Below are positions 1 to 8,432 of a stretch of DNA of 64,000 nucleotides, piece after piece; positions within the stretch are counted from its first letter, which is position 1; the number at the start of each line of letters is the position of its first letter. The position numbers were made by a program, and so were the translations under genes. Source of the stretch: Hohaiivirga grylli (GTDB taxonomy: Bacteria > Pseudomonadota > Alphaproteobacteria > Rhizobiales > Beijerinckiaceae); assembly GCF_039655745.1 (NCBI RefSeq), contig NZ_JBBYXI010000001.1, forward strand, positions 868,001 to 932,000. The letters are read 5' to 3'. Below the pieces are notes generated by a model. The model was not told where the DNA came from, did not search any database, and saw nothing but the letters and a program-made list of their open reading frames with translations.

Positions 1-1086
1 AAGCGCTTGGGTGAAAATACTGAATCTGGTCAGACAATTCGCCTTAATGCTGGCAATGTTGTCGATACGTTTGCACCCTATGAGCTGGTCTCCACGATGC
101 GTGCAAGCTTCTGGGTAATTGCTCCGTTGCTGGCCCGCTTTGGTGAGGCCCGTGTCTCTATGCCGGGAGGCTGTGCTATCGGTACACGTCCTGTTGATCT
201 GCTGATCATGGCTTTAGAAAAGCTTGGCGCTGATGTTGAAGTTGATGGTGGATACGTTGTTGCCAAAGCCCCTAATGGTTTAACAGGTGGAACAATACAT
301 TTCCCGAAGGTCACAGTTGGCGGAACACATGTTGCGCTGATGGCGGCAACTTTGGCAAAGGGCACAACCATTATTGATAATGCCGCTTGTGAGCCTGAAG
401 TGACTGATCTGGCGGATTGCCTTAATAAGATGGGTGCCAGAATTAAAGGTGCCGGTACACCTCATATTGAAATTGAGGGTGTCCCCAGTCTGCACGGTGC
501 TTCTCATCCTGTGCTGCCGGACCGGATTGAAACCGGAACCTACGCTATGGCTGTTGCCATGACGGGTGGTGATGTTCTCCTGCAGGACACTCGCGCTGAT
601 CTTCTGCAAAGTGCACTTGATGTTCTGGCCCGTACGGGCACGGAAGTTATACCTGTTGAGAATGGTATCAGAATTCGACGCGAGGGCGGTCAGATTGAAG
701 CCGTCAATATTACGACAGAACCATTCCCGGGCTTTCCGACTGATTTACAGGCTCAGTTCATGGCCCTGATGACGAAGGCTAAGGGTAGCTCAACCATTCG
801 CGAAACAATTTTTGAAAACCGCTTTATGCACGTGCAGGAATTGGCACGTCTTGGTGCTCAGATCAGGCTTGATGGCGATTGTGCGATTGTTGATGGGGCA
901 GGCGTGCTGAAAGGTGCGCCGGTGATGGCAACTGATCTTCGTGCGTCTGTTTCACTGGTAATTGCCGGTTTGGTTGCAGAGGGTGAAACGACAATCAATC
1001 GTGTCTACCATCTTGATCGCGGGTTTGAGGCACTGGAGGCCAAACTGTCTCGGTGCGGTGCAAATATTGAGCGTGTGCGCGGATAA
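1..1086 (+). CDS. murA: UDP-N-acetylglucosamine 1-carboxyvinyltransferase MurA (5' end cut off)
   Basis: Cytoplasmic enzyme that transfers enolpyruvate from PEP to UDP-GlcNAc, the first committed step of peptidoglycan synthesis. The frame is open from base 1 and gives about 361 residues; the family has about 430, so roughly 70 N-terminal residues lie before the window. The TTG at base 7 is an internal codon, not a start. The active-site loop is visible (PGGCAIGTRPVDLL, with the PEP-reactive Cys), as is the C-terminal YHLDRGFE segment typical of MurA. A strong terminator follows the stop. In Rhizobiales murA usually heads the DUF2948-hisD block, as here. Confidence 0.95.
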   Translation, partial: KRLGENTESGQTIRLNAGNVVDTFAPYELVSTMRASFWVIAPLLARFGEARVSMPGGCAIGTRPVDLLIMALEKLGADVEVDGGYVVAKAPNGLTGGTIHFPKVTVGGTHVALMAATLAKGTTIIDNAACEPEVTDLADCLNKMGARIKGAGTPHIEIEGVPSLHGASHPVLPDRIETGTYAMAVAMTGGDVLLQDTRADLLQSALDVLARTGTEVIPVENGIRIRREGGQIEAVNITTEPFPGFPTDLQAQFMALMTKAKGSSTIRETIFENRFMHVQELARLGAQIRLDGDCAIVDGAGVLKGAPVMATDLRASVSLVIAGLVAEGETTINRVYHLDRGFEALEAKLSRCGANIERVRG

Positions 1087-1090
1087 CGAA

Positions 1091-1120
1091 AAGGCTGGAG
1101 AAATTTCCAGCCTTTTTTAT
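1091..1120. terminator. Terminator after murA, possibly bidirectional
   Basis: A 9-bp perfect stem (AAGGCTGGA, 1091-1099, with TCCAGCCTT, 1106-1114) is followed by T-rich sequence on the plus strand. On the minus strand the stem is followed by TTTTC, so it could also end a short minus-strand gene at 1135-1215. Confidence 0.85.
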
Positions 1121-1134
1121 TTTGGGGGAGGTGT

Positions 1135-1215
1135 TTAACGTCTCCAACGCTGTGGTGTAGTGGACGTTTTTGTGAAAGTTGCCAATGCAGCAACAATAAA
1201 AAGAAGTTTCTTCAT
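1135..1215 (-). CDS. Candidate 26-residue hydrophobic peptide
   Basis: A minus-strand reading frame starting at the ATG at 1213-1215 encodes MKKLLFIVAALATFTK followed by a basic tail ending in QRWRR and a TAA. It resembles a signal-peptide-like or single-span small membrane peptide. It ends 20 bp before the shared terminator at 1091-1120, which would give it its own transcription stop. The ribosome binding site is weak. No family is recognised and a chance frame cannot be excluded. The rest of the gap between murA and the DUF2948 gene (1216-1429) is AT-rich and shows no further gene. Confidence 0.3.
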   Translation of the reverse strand: MKKLLFIVAALATFTKTSTTPQRWRR

Positions 1216-1429
1216 AACTGGGTCTTTCAAATCCCTAATTTATAATTCTATAATTCCTTGATAGCGGGTTGAACTAAACAAAAGCTGAATCGATTTTAAA
1301 ATAAATCCTCAGTACCCTGTTGCGGTCTGCTGCGCATAAAACTTGGTTTCGCATATTATGTTATTATTTTCGCTTGCCTCTTCCAGAGAAGAATGCATGT
1401 TCAGGTTATTGATGTGAGCAGTTTGAGCG

Positions 1430-1858
1430 ATGGATAACCTGAAACTTATTGCCCTGGACGCTGATGATCTTGAAGTGATCTCAGCCCATTTGGAAGATAG
1501 CCTTATTCGTCTCGGAGATATGGTCTATCTGCCGAAAGAAAAGAAATTTGTCTTTACGACACAACGGATGGACTGGGAGACCAGCCAACCGGATGATCCT
1601 CACTATAATCTGACAGGTGTTCATTTTGAGCGTGTAACAGCTGTTCGGAGCCGAGGTCTTGATTTATCCAATAAAGATGCGACGCTGTGCTTGTTGGCCA
1701 TTGTCTTTAATGAGAAAGATAAGCCCTCCGGAACGGCCACTCTGGTCTTTACACGATATGTTGAGATTGAACTCGAAATTGAGTGTATTGAGGTTCAGAT
1801 GAAAGACCTTGGTATTGTTCCGTCAGAGGCCTTAAAAGAGACCCGCGCACAAGACTGA
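1430..1858 (+). CDS. DUF2948 family protein
   Basis: A 142-residue soluble protein with no signal peptide or membrane span, matching the size and character of the DUF2948 family found between murA and hisD in Rhizobiales. Function is unknown. It is rich in acidic residues and contains a Trp-containing stretch (RMDWETSQPDDPHYN) in the middle. It lies 36 bp upstream of hisD on the same strand, so co-transcription is likely. The family call rests on size and position as well as sequence impression. Confidence 0.75.
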   Translation: MDNLKLIALDADDLEVISAHLEDSLIRLGDMVYLPKEKKFVFTTQRMDWETSQPDDPHYNLTGVHFERVTAVRSRGLDLSNKDATLCLLAIVFNEKDKPSGTATLVFTRYVEIELEIECIEVQMKDLGIVPSEALKETRAQD

Positions 1859-1894
1859 CTAAAGTCGTAAGGATTTTGAAAGAAAGAGTTTGGA

Positions 1895-3184
1895 ATGGCC
1901 CTACGTTTGCAATTCAACCTTACTGATTTTGAAAGCCGGTTCCGTGAGGTCCTCACGATGAAACGCGAAATATCGGAAGATGTTGATACGGCTGTTCGTG
2001 CAATCATTGCTGATGTTGTTGAACATGGTGATAAGGCGCTGATTGATTACACCAATCGGTTTGATGGGCTGGATCTTTCAAAGACAGGCCTTGCAATTTC
2101 TTCTGATGAAGTTGATGCAGCCATCAAGGTTTGCGAGCCTGATACTCTTTCTGCTCTTGAACTCGCAGCAGAGCGTATTCGTGTTTATCATGAACTGCAG
2201 AAACCACAGGATCATCAGTCAACTGATAGTCTCGGCGTGACGCTGGGATGGCGCTGGACAGCGCTTGAATCTGTTGGTCTTTATGTTCCAGGCGGTACGG
2301 CAAGTTATCCATCTTCTGTACTGATGAATGCCATTCCGGCAAAAGTTGCTGGTGTTGAGCGGTTAGTCATGGTGGTGCCGACGCCTCGTGGAGAGACCAA
2401 TCCGTTGGTTCTGGCTGCAGCACGCCTTGCCCGTGTTGAAGAGATTTATCGTATTGGTGGGGCACAGGCTGTTGCTGCTTTAGCCTATGGCACAGACACC
2501 ATTCAGCCTGTCGCGAAGATTGTTGGGCCTGGTAATGCTTATGTTGCGGCTGCCAAACGTCGGGTGTTCGGGCAGGTTGGTATTGATATGATAGCAGGCC
2601 CGTCAGAAGTTCTGATTATTGCAGACAAGCACGCCAACCCGGATTGGGTTGCCATCGATCTGCTGGCGCAGGCGGAGCATGATACCGCGGCGCAATCTAT
2701 TTTGATAACGGACTCCATTGAGCTTGCTGATCAGGTGGAACGTTGCGTCGAGGCCCACCTTAAAACCCTGCCACGTGAAAAAATTGCCCGTGAGAGCTGG
2801 AATAACTACGGTGTCATTATTACGGTTGATGACATCAAAGACGCGCTTGCCTTAAGTAACCGTATTGCCCCTGAGCATCTGGAAATTGAATGCCAGAATG
2901 CGGATGAACTGGTTTCAAGTGTGCGCAATGCTGGTGCAATTTTCCTGGGCAGCCACACACCTGAGGCAATTGGTGATTATGTTGGTGGCCCCAATCACGT
3001 GCTGCCAACGGCGAGATCTGCACGCTTCTCATCGGGCTTGGGCGTGCTTGATTTCATGAAACGTACATCTGTTCTTAAATGTGATCGTCAGGCGCTTGCT
3101 GTTCTTGGCCCAGCTGCTGTCGCGCTTGGTAAGTCGGAAGGGCTGGATGCTCATGCGCGCTCTGTTGCAATCCGGTTAAACTAG
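1895..3184 (+). CDS. hisD: Histidinol dehydrogenase
   Basis: NAD- and zinc-dependent enzyme that oxidises L-histidinol twice to L-histidine, the last two steps of histidine synthesis. The 429 residues match the usual length. Zinc-ligand and catalytic segments are present: QAEHD, APEHLEIE (general base Glu-His), GDYVGGPNHVLPT and the C-terminal LDAHARSVAIRL. The glycine-rich VGPGNAYVAAAKR segment is also typical. Start ATG at 1895 follows a purine-rich GAAAGAAAGAG tract. It sits between DUF2948 and UPF0262, away from hisG/hisZ at 39.5-41.6 kb, as is common in this order. Confidence 0.97.
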   Translation: MALRLQFNLTDFESRFREVLTMKREISEDVDTAVRAIIADVVEHGDKALIDYTNRFDGLDLSKTGLAISSDEVDAAIKVCEPDTLSALELAAERIRVYHELQKPQDHQSTDSLGVTLGWRWTALESVGLYVPGGTASYPSSVLMNAIPAKVAGVERLVMVVPTPRGETNPLVLAAARLARVEEIYRIGGAQAVAALAYGTDTIQPVAKIVGPGNAYVAAAKRRVFGQVGIDMIAGPSEVLIIADKHANPDWVAIDLLAQAEHDTAAQSILITDSIELADQVERCVEAHLKTLPREKIARESWNNYGVIITVDDIKDALALSNRIAPEHLEIECQNADELVSSVRNAGAIFLGSHTPEAIGDYVGGPNHVLPTARSARFSSGLGVLDFMKRTSVLKCDRQALAVLGPAAVALGKSEGLDAHARSVAIRLN

Positions 3185-3264
3185 TTTTTTGGTTTTGTGA
3201 TCGGTTGTTATAGATTAGGATATCAGACAGGTAGTCAGTCCTGATAATTTGCCATGGGGATAGG

Positions 3265-3756
3265 ATGGGCGAACGGGCCAAAAAAGAACGCCTCATTGCA
3301 GTTAAACTTGATGAGGAAACGCTTGCTCAGCGTAATGTTGAGCAAGAGCATGAGCGTATTGCTGCCATTAGTGATATTCTGGCAGATAACCGTTTTTCTG
3401 TCTGTGGTTATGATAATGGCCCTTATATTCTGTGTGTCGGTATTGTTGAGACAAAGCTTTACTTCGCGGTTTATAATGATGCCAAGCACCCCATTATTAC
3501 CCACCACCTGTCACTGACACCCTTTCGGCGTGTGCTGCGTGATTATACGTTACTGTGCGATAGCTACGAAAAGGCAATTAAAAGTGGTTCCATAGCCCGC
3601 TTGGAAGCCATTGATATGGGGCGGCGTGGCTTGCATAATGAAGCAGCTGAAATTCTGTTAGGGCGTTTGAAGGGCAAGTTTGAGCTTGATTTTGATACGG
3701 CTCGCCGCCTCTTTACACTTGTTTTCGCTCTTTATTGGAAAGGTGATGATGTATGA
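3265..3756 (+). CDS. UPF0262 family protein
   Basis: A 163-residue soluble protein of the alphaproteobacterial UPF0262 family, which regularly follows hisD. It begins with a lysine-rich stretch (GERAKKERLIAVKLDEETLAQR) and contains the conserved RRVLRDYTLLCDSYYxA-like helix followed by an IDMGRRGLHNEAA segment. Function unknown. Its TGA overlaps the ATG of the phosphatase gene (ATGA at 3753-3756), indicating translational coupling. Confidence 0.85.
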   Translation: MGERAKKERLIAVKLDEETLAQRNVEQEHERIAAISDILADNRFSVCGYDNGPYILCVGIVETKLYFAVYNDAKHPIITHHLSLTPFRRVLRDYTLLCDSYEKAIKSGSIARLEAIDMGRRGLHNEAAEILLGRLKGKFELDFDTARRLFTLVFALYWKGDDV

Positions 3757-4235
3757 CCGATCCAAAACGGAAAGGCGGTATCCAGTCTGTCCTGTTTGCA
3801 TGCAAGTATAATGCTATTCGCTCTCCAATGGCTGAGGCTTTAGCAAAACATTTTTTTGGTCAGAAAATTTATATTCAATCAGCAGGCGTGAAAGCCGGGC
3901 GCGATATTGATCCAATGGCTGTCGCTGCTCTTCAGGAGATAGGAGTTGATTGCTCCCGTCATAAAACACGGACAATATTTGAGCTGCGAGATACTGAAGG
4001 GCTGAATTTTGATTTGATTGTTACCCTGTCGCCGGAAGCACACCATTTAATTCTGGAAATGACCAGCTCCTTATCTGCCAATGTCGAGTATTGGCCAACT
4101 TTTGACCCGACAGCTGTACAAGGTTCTTACGAGAAAGAATTAGACGCCTACCGGCAGGTGCGGGAAACATTAACTCAGAACATTAAACAGCGGCTTTCAA
4201 GCCAGCCACTCTGGAGTGATGATATGGAGGTCTGA
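3753..4235 (+). CDS. Low-molecular-weight protein-tyrosine-phosphatase family protein
   Basis: A 160-residue protein of the LMW phosphatase / arsenate reductase fold. The N-terminal P-loop CKYNAIRS fits the C-x5-R-S catalytic signature (nucleophilic Cys, phosphate-binding Arg) and a later FDPTAV segment supplies the DP general-acid motif. Substrate is not determinable: tyrosine phosphatase and arsenate reductase activities share this fold, and the chromosomal context (coupled to UPF0262) argues against a dedicated arsenic gene. It overlaps the preceding gene by four bases. Confidence 0.85.
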   Translation: MTDPKRKGGIQSVLFACKYNAIRSPMAEALAKHFFGQKIYIQSAGVKAGRDIDPMAVAALQEIGVDCSRHKTRTIFELRDTEGLNFDLIVTLSPEAHHLILEMTSSLSANVEYWPTFDPTAVQGSYEKELDAYRQVRETLTQNIKQRLSSQPLWSDDMEV

Positions 4236-4321
4236 GCCTGTGGCCTTCTGCATGAAACATCTTGACTGGTGCTGCCAGATACATAATTTAGGCATGTTTC
4301 GTATTTAGATTGCGAACATAT

Positions 4322-4381
4322 ACCGGTGCCGGGCCCCTCTGGCGAGAGTTTGATACGGCGCTCTCGTGATGTCGGTACCGC
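4322..4381 (+). promoter_or_regulatory. Structured leader upstream of the TerC/DUF475 gene
   Basis: The 283-base gap before the TerC-like gene contains nested stems. The outer stem pairs CGGTGCCG (4324-4331) with CGGTACCG (4373-4380), with one G-U. The inner stem pairs CGAGAG (4343-4348) with CTCTCG (4361-4366) over a 12-base loop. TerC-family genes in many bacteria are controlled by the manganese-sensing yybP-ykoY riboswitch, but I cannot match its conserved core here, so only a structured leader is claimed. Confidence 0.3.
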
Positions 4382-4518
4382 CTGCAAATCAGCCGGCGGA
4401 CTTTAAAAATGTCAAAAGATTCCATGCTTTTTGCATGTATTCCTCAGAATACGTGGATGTCTTCCCGTTCTGAAACACAATTATGTGTGATTGTTGTTGT
4501 GTCGGAAGGGGGACTGTT

Positions 4519-5613
4519 ATGACAGCCCATTCCCATAAAGACGTGCTCGGATATTTCAAATGGGCTTTTATTGTAACAATTAGCGGATTGTTACTTGGCA
4601 CATGGCTGGGATGGCAGACCACTGGTACTGTCACAGGTGCAACAACCGCGCTTTTTATTTGTGCGGTTCTGGCTGTTTTGGAAATATCCCTGTCGTTCGA
4701 TAATGCTATCGTCAACGCTAATAAACTCAAAGATATGACGCCTGTTTGGCAGCATCGATTCCTGACCTGGGGTATCGTTATTGCTGTTTTTGGTATGCGT
4801 ATTGTCTTCCCTCTTTTGATCGTGGTGATTGCAGCCAAGATCGGGCCATGGGAGGCTATTACGCTTGCAGCATCAAAGCCTGAAGAATATGCCCGGATTA
4901 TGCAGGAAGCTCACCTGCCGATTGCCGCTTTTGGCGGTACCTTTTTGATGATGGTTGGGCTGAGTTATTTTTTTGATGCTGAAAAGACGATTCACTGGGT
5001 CTTCTGGCTTGAATCGAAAATGGCACGTTTTGCTGCCATTAAAGGAATTGAGATTGGTCTTGTCCTTGCATTGATTCTGATCTTCTCATCGTTCCTTACC
5101 AAAGAAGCCTCAGATGTTTTTATCCATGCCAGCCTTTATGGTCTTCTAACGTTTCTGACGGTTGAGGTTATTGGCGGCTTACTGGATGCATCACAGAAGA
5201 CAATGAATGCGGCAGCAAAGGGTGGCTTGGGTGCCTTCCTGTATCTTGAAGTTCTGGATGCCAGCTTTTCATTCGACGGTGTCATCGGGGCCTTCGCATT
5301 GACGCAGAACCTTTTCATTATTGCAATTGGCCTTGGTATCGGTGCGATGTACGTCCGCTCCATGACAATCATGCTGGTTGAGAAGGGAACGCTGGTTCAG
5401 TACAGATACCTTGAGCACGGTGCATTTTACGCAATCGTTGTGTTGTCTGTTGTCATGTATTTCCAGACAATGTTTCATATTCCGGAGGTTATTACCGGTT
5501 TGGGTGGTGCTGTCCTGATTGGTATTTCGTTCTGGTCTTCTGTCCGCTTTAACAGGCCCGGAAGCTCAGCGAATGTCGTGAAGGGTGAGACACCGGAAAA
5601 CAAGGCCATATAA
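4519..5613 (+). CDS. TerC/DUF475-family integral membrane protein
   Basis: A 364-residue polytopic inner-membrane protein with about eight or nine hydrophobic spans. Two internally repeated acidic motifs typical of the TerC superfamily are present: LSFDNAIVNANKLKDM near residues 58-73 and SFSFDGVIGAFALT near residue 250; these Asp/Asn residues are thought to bind a cation. Family members have been linked to tellurite resistance and manganese export; substrate here is unknown. The start at 4519 is chosen because GGAAGGGGG lies just upstream; an in-frame ATG at 4483 would add a Cys-rich 12-residue extension without a good ribosome binding site. Confidence 0.85.
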   Translation: MTAHSHKDVLGYFKWAFIVTISGLLLGTWLGWQTTGTVTGATTALFICAVLAVLEISLSFDNAIVNANKLKDMTPVWQHRFLTWGIVIAVFGMRIVFPLLIVVIAAKIGPWEAITLAASKPEEYARIMQEAHLPIAAFGGTFLMMVGLSYFFDAEKTIHWVFWLESKMARFAAIKGIEIGLVLALILIFSSFLTKEASDVFIHASLYGLLTFLTVEVIGGLLDASQKTMNAAAKGGLGAFLYLEVLDASFSFDGVIGAFALTQNLFIIAIGLGIGAMYVRSMTIMLVEKGTLVQYRYLEHGAFYAIVVLSVVMYFQTMFHIPEVITGLGGAVLIGISFWSSVRFNRPGSSANVVKGETPENKAI

Positions 5614-5676
5614 AAATCAGCCGCAGGTGGCTTTGGCTGCCTGCGGTTAAATTTTACAATTTTCAGAGATTTACGA

Positions 5677-5753
5677 TGGTACAGTTGGGTGGGCTCGAAC
5701 CACCGACCTCCGGATCCACAATCCGGCGCTCTAACCAACTGAGCTACAACTGC
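5677..5753 (-). tRNA. tRNA-His (GTG), alphaproteobacterial G1:U72 / A73 type
   Basis: The minus strand folds into a full cloverleaf: acceptor GCAGTTG pairs with CAACTGT, anticodon stem CCGGA/TCCGG with loop TTGTGGA (anticodon GTG, His), T arm with GGTTCGAGCCC, and encoded CCA at 5677-5679. The first pair is a G1:U72 wobble and the discriminator (position 73) is A, not the C73 that normally pairs with the extra G-1. A genomic G does precede position 1, but it could not pair with A73. Caulobacter-type tRNA-His has exactly these features and is read by a divergent HisRS, which this window also encodes (43229-44713). Confidence 0.97.
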
Positions 5754-5972
5754 CCGAACGACGGCTGGAACCTAGAAGCAAAGTGCGAACTTTGCAAGAT
5801 GTCTTGTTGCATATCTGTACATTTTTCTTGTCAGTTTCGTCTTTTTTCCTAAAAACGCTGATTTAAGGCTGAAAAAATAGCGCGCATGCCAGTGGATTAT
5901 GTGTCTGTTGCTCTGCTTGGTCAGGCATCTTGCCATTGCATGTAAGTAGCGGAAAACGAGCAGGTAATCCGA

Positions 5973-6743
5973 TCAGGTATTGTTCTTGATGTACGTAATG
6001 ACATCTTTTTCTTCCAGAGGTCGGGAGAACAGCCAGCCTTGGCCCATAGGGCAATTCAGCTTCTTGAGAAGGGCAGCCTGCTCCTTCCTCTCTATACCTT
6101 CTGCAATGACTTCGTATCCCCAGTAGTGGGCGAGTTCGATAATCGACGCAACGACAGCTTCGTCATCTTTGTTGGTCGTGATTTTTTCAACCAGACTAAT
6201 ATCTATTTTTACGTATTTGAATGGGTATGAGCGCAAGCGCATAATATTTCCATACCCGGAGCCAAAATCATCAAGAGAAAAACTTAAACCATCATCGACA
6301 AGGTTTTTCATAACTTCTAGCGCTTTGACTTTATTGTAGACCTGACTTTCCTCCGTCATCTCAATAACAACACGATCTTGCGGAAACTGTGCTGTTTCCA
6401 GAGCGTTGAGTACCAGTTTACGTAAGTTATGGTCTCTGAACTGTGTTGGGGCGATATTAAAAGCGAGAAAAAACTCTCCGGGCCAGGTTACGGCAATCTT
6501 GCTGGCTCTGCGGATGAGATTGCTTGTCAGATCATCAAGCATATTATTCTGTTCAGCATAGGGGATGAACTCTGCAGGGCTAATGTCTCCAAACTTGGAG
6601 CTTGACCAGCGCGCCAGAACTTCAAAACCCACCACCTGCTCATCTGCAAGGCGGATGACGGGCTGAAATACTGGACGTATTTCATTGTCCGCTATTGCTT
6701 CTTTTAGCGAAGCGAAAGCTCTATGTGCTACCGCTGATTTCAT
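5973..6743 (-). CDS. EAL-domain c-di-GMP phosphodiesterase
   Basis: A 256-residue stand-alone EAL domain, cytoplasmic, no membrane span. Catalytic and metal-binding positions of active EAL enzymes are present: EVLAR (the EAL signature with Val for Ala), NIAPTQF, EMTEES, SLDDFGSGYGN (the DDFG metal motif), VKIDISLV and AEGIE, with the closing QGWLFSRPL. It should therefore hydrolyse c-di-GMP to pGpG. GGAGAACAGGG precedes the ATG. It is the last gene of the nfr operon, 102 bp after the diguanylate cyclase, so it probably acts as the local off-switch for the polysaccharide synthase. Confidence 0.92.
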   Translation of the reverse strand: MKSAVAHRAFASLKEAIADNEIRPVFQPVIRLADEQVVGFEVLARWSSSKFGDISPAEFIPYAEQNNMLDDLTSNLIRRASKIAVTWPGEFFLAFNIAPTQFRDHNLRKLVLNALETAQFPQDRVVIEMTEESQVYNKVKALEVMKNLVDDGLSFSLDDFGSGYGNIMRLRSYPFKYVKIDISLVEKITTNKDDEAVVASIIELAHYWGYEVIAEGIERKEQAALLKKLNCPMGQGWLFSRPLEEKDVITYIKNNT

Positions 6744-6845
6744 CCCTGTTCTCCACCAAGTATTGGTTTTCGCTTCGCTCGGTTAAATGACTTTCCCTTT
6801 GCAGGGGGATAAAATAAAATGATTATTAAACTCTCAAAAACAAGA

Positions 6846-8372
6846 TCATGCTCCTTGAAAAGGAAGATTCTGTTCAGCATCAATAGATTCTAGAGATCGT
6901 GATTTCCGGTTTCTTTTAACCCGGTACAAATCTTCATCTGCCATAGCTATCAGATCATGTGTTGTTTCCTGATCTGAAGGAATAAGGCTTCCAATACCAA
7001 TACTGATTGAAACAGAATTGTTATCCTGCTGCAATCGTTTGTTTAAGTCATGACAAAGAGTTGCCAGCCGCTTTTCAATTTTATCCGCAACAATCCGTGC
7101 CTTCTCTGAATCTGAATTTGGTAGCAAGACGGCAAACTCATCGCCACCGTATCTGATGGCAAGATCACCGGCCCGTCGTGCGCAATATGAGATGGCTTCA
7201 CCAATTTTGGTAAGGACATCATCGCCCATTAAGTGACCAAATTTATCATTCAGGTCTTTGAAATTATCAGCATCAATCATGAGCATTGATAATGGTGCTT
7301 TGGAGCGTAAAGCACGTCTCCACTCATTCTCTATTTCTTTATTGAAATAGCGGCGGTTGTAGAGACCTGTCAGGCCGTCTGTGACAGATAGCTTCTCAAG
7401 CTTTGTCTCAACCGTTTCTCTGCGAATAATTTCGCGTCTGATGATGATGGCAGTTGCCAGTAAGGCGAGACATACAAGTGTGTTGACCGCTGCTGTAATG
7501 AATATGCGTCGATACCAGGCATATAGTATTTCTTTCTTGGCAATTGAGACGCCAAGAATGAGCGGCACATTCTTCAGATGCCTATAGGTATAAAGGTTTT
7601 CAACTCTATCAAGGCTAGTTCTTTCAACAAATGAACCTTGATCTGAGCTCGCTATTTTATGGTAAATAGCGGTTCTGGAGAAATCGTAGCCAAAAAAATT
7701 GTTATCGGGGAATCTGATCAGAAGAATACCGTTATCTTTGACAAGAAATATATGGCTTTTATCGCCAAGTGTCAGGTCCTTAAAGCTGTCGTAAATATAT
7801 GAAAGGCTAATCTTTGCGACTGCAACGCCTGCAAAGCTTCCATCTGGAGCGGAAACACGTCTCGCTATTGAAATAGAAGGGTCTTCTTCCGCTGCCATGG
7901 TCGGGCAGAAAGTTGCTATCTGAGGCTTATCCGTTGCTTCCACCCTGAGATATTGAAAATAAGGGCAGTTGGCACTGCTTAAGTTCCGGGATGGAAAGCC
8001 GCTTGAACGGCTTGTGAGATTTCCATCCTTGTCAAAAATAAGTATTTCCTCAAGACCATGTGTCGTTGGGGCCATATTTAATAATATGGCTTTCTTTTCT
8101 TTTCCTGAAGTTTCAATTGTGTTGAATGACTGCAGGAAATCAACCGTTCTCTGTAAGGAACGATTATACAGCATAAAATTTTGCTCAAGTTCTCTAAGCT
8201 TTGATTGCAAAACATTCTCGGCAAATAGCTTATTAGACGTCCATTTGTCGTTATAGCCCTGCCATGCAACATAAAAGATCATGCTTGAGATGAAAAATAT
8301 AAATAAAAGAGCAATAAATATAACATATTTCGAAAGAAAATGACTGAATTTTTCATAAACAAATCTTGCCAT
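6846..8372 (-). CDS. Membrane diguanylate cyclase with periplasmic dCACHE-like sensor
   Basis: A 508-residue protein: transmembrane helix at about 15-37, a periplasmic region of about 250 residues resembling a double CACHE sensor, a second helix at about 290-312, and a C-terminal GGDEF domain. The active-site motif RYGGDEFAVLLP is canonical. An RxxD motif (RAGD) sits five residues before it, the normal position of the inhibitory I-site, so product feedback is expected. It makes c-di-GMP from two GTP. It lies 60 bp downstream of the DUF4434-like gene within the nfr operon, and presumably links an external signal to polysaccharide synthesis. The ligand is unknown. Confidence 0.92.
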   Translation of the reverse strand: MARFVYEKFSHFLSKYVIFIALLFIFFISSMIFYVAWQGYNDKWTSNKLFAENVLQSKLRELEQNFMLYNRSLQRTVDFLQSFNTIETSGKEKKAILLNMAPTTHGLEEILIFDKDGNLTSRSSGFPSRNLSSANCPYFQYLRVEATDKPQIATFCPTMAAEEDPSISIARRVSAPDGSFAGVAVAKISLSYIYDSFKDLTLGDKSHIFLVKDNGILLIRFPDNNFFGYDFSRTAIYHKIASSDQGSFVERTSLDRVENLYTYRHLKNVPLILGVSIAKKEILYAWYRRIFITAAVNTLVCLALLATAIIIRREIIRRETVETKLEKLSVTDGLTGLYNRRYFNKEIENEWRRALRSKAPLSMLMIDADNFKDLNDKFGHLMGDDVLTKIGEAISYCARRAGDLAIRYGGDEFAVLLPNSDSEKARIVADKIEKRLATLCHDLNKRLQQDNNSVSISIGIGSLIPSDQETTHDLIAMADEDLYRVKRNRKSRSLESIDAEQNLPFQGA

Positions 8373-8432
8373 TGTTCAATCCGATATAAAAATATTCATT
8401 TGCGAATTCGTTAATTTCATCAGTCTCGGATC

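Noticed and set aside
4322..4381. yybP-ykoY manganese riboswitch before the TerC-like gene
   Set aside because: Stems are present, but the conserved loop sequences I know are not; kept only as an unassigned structured leader.
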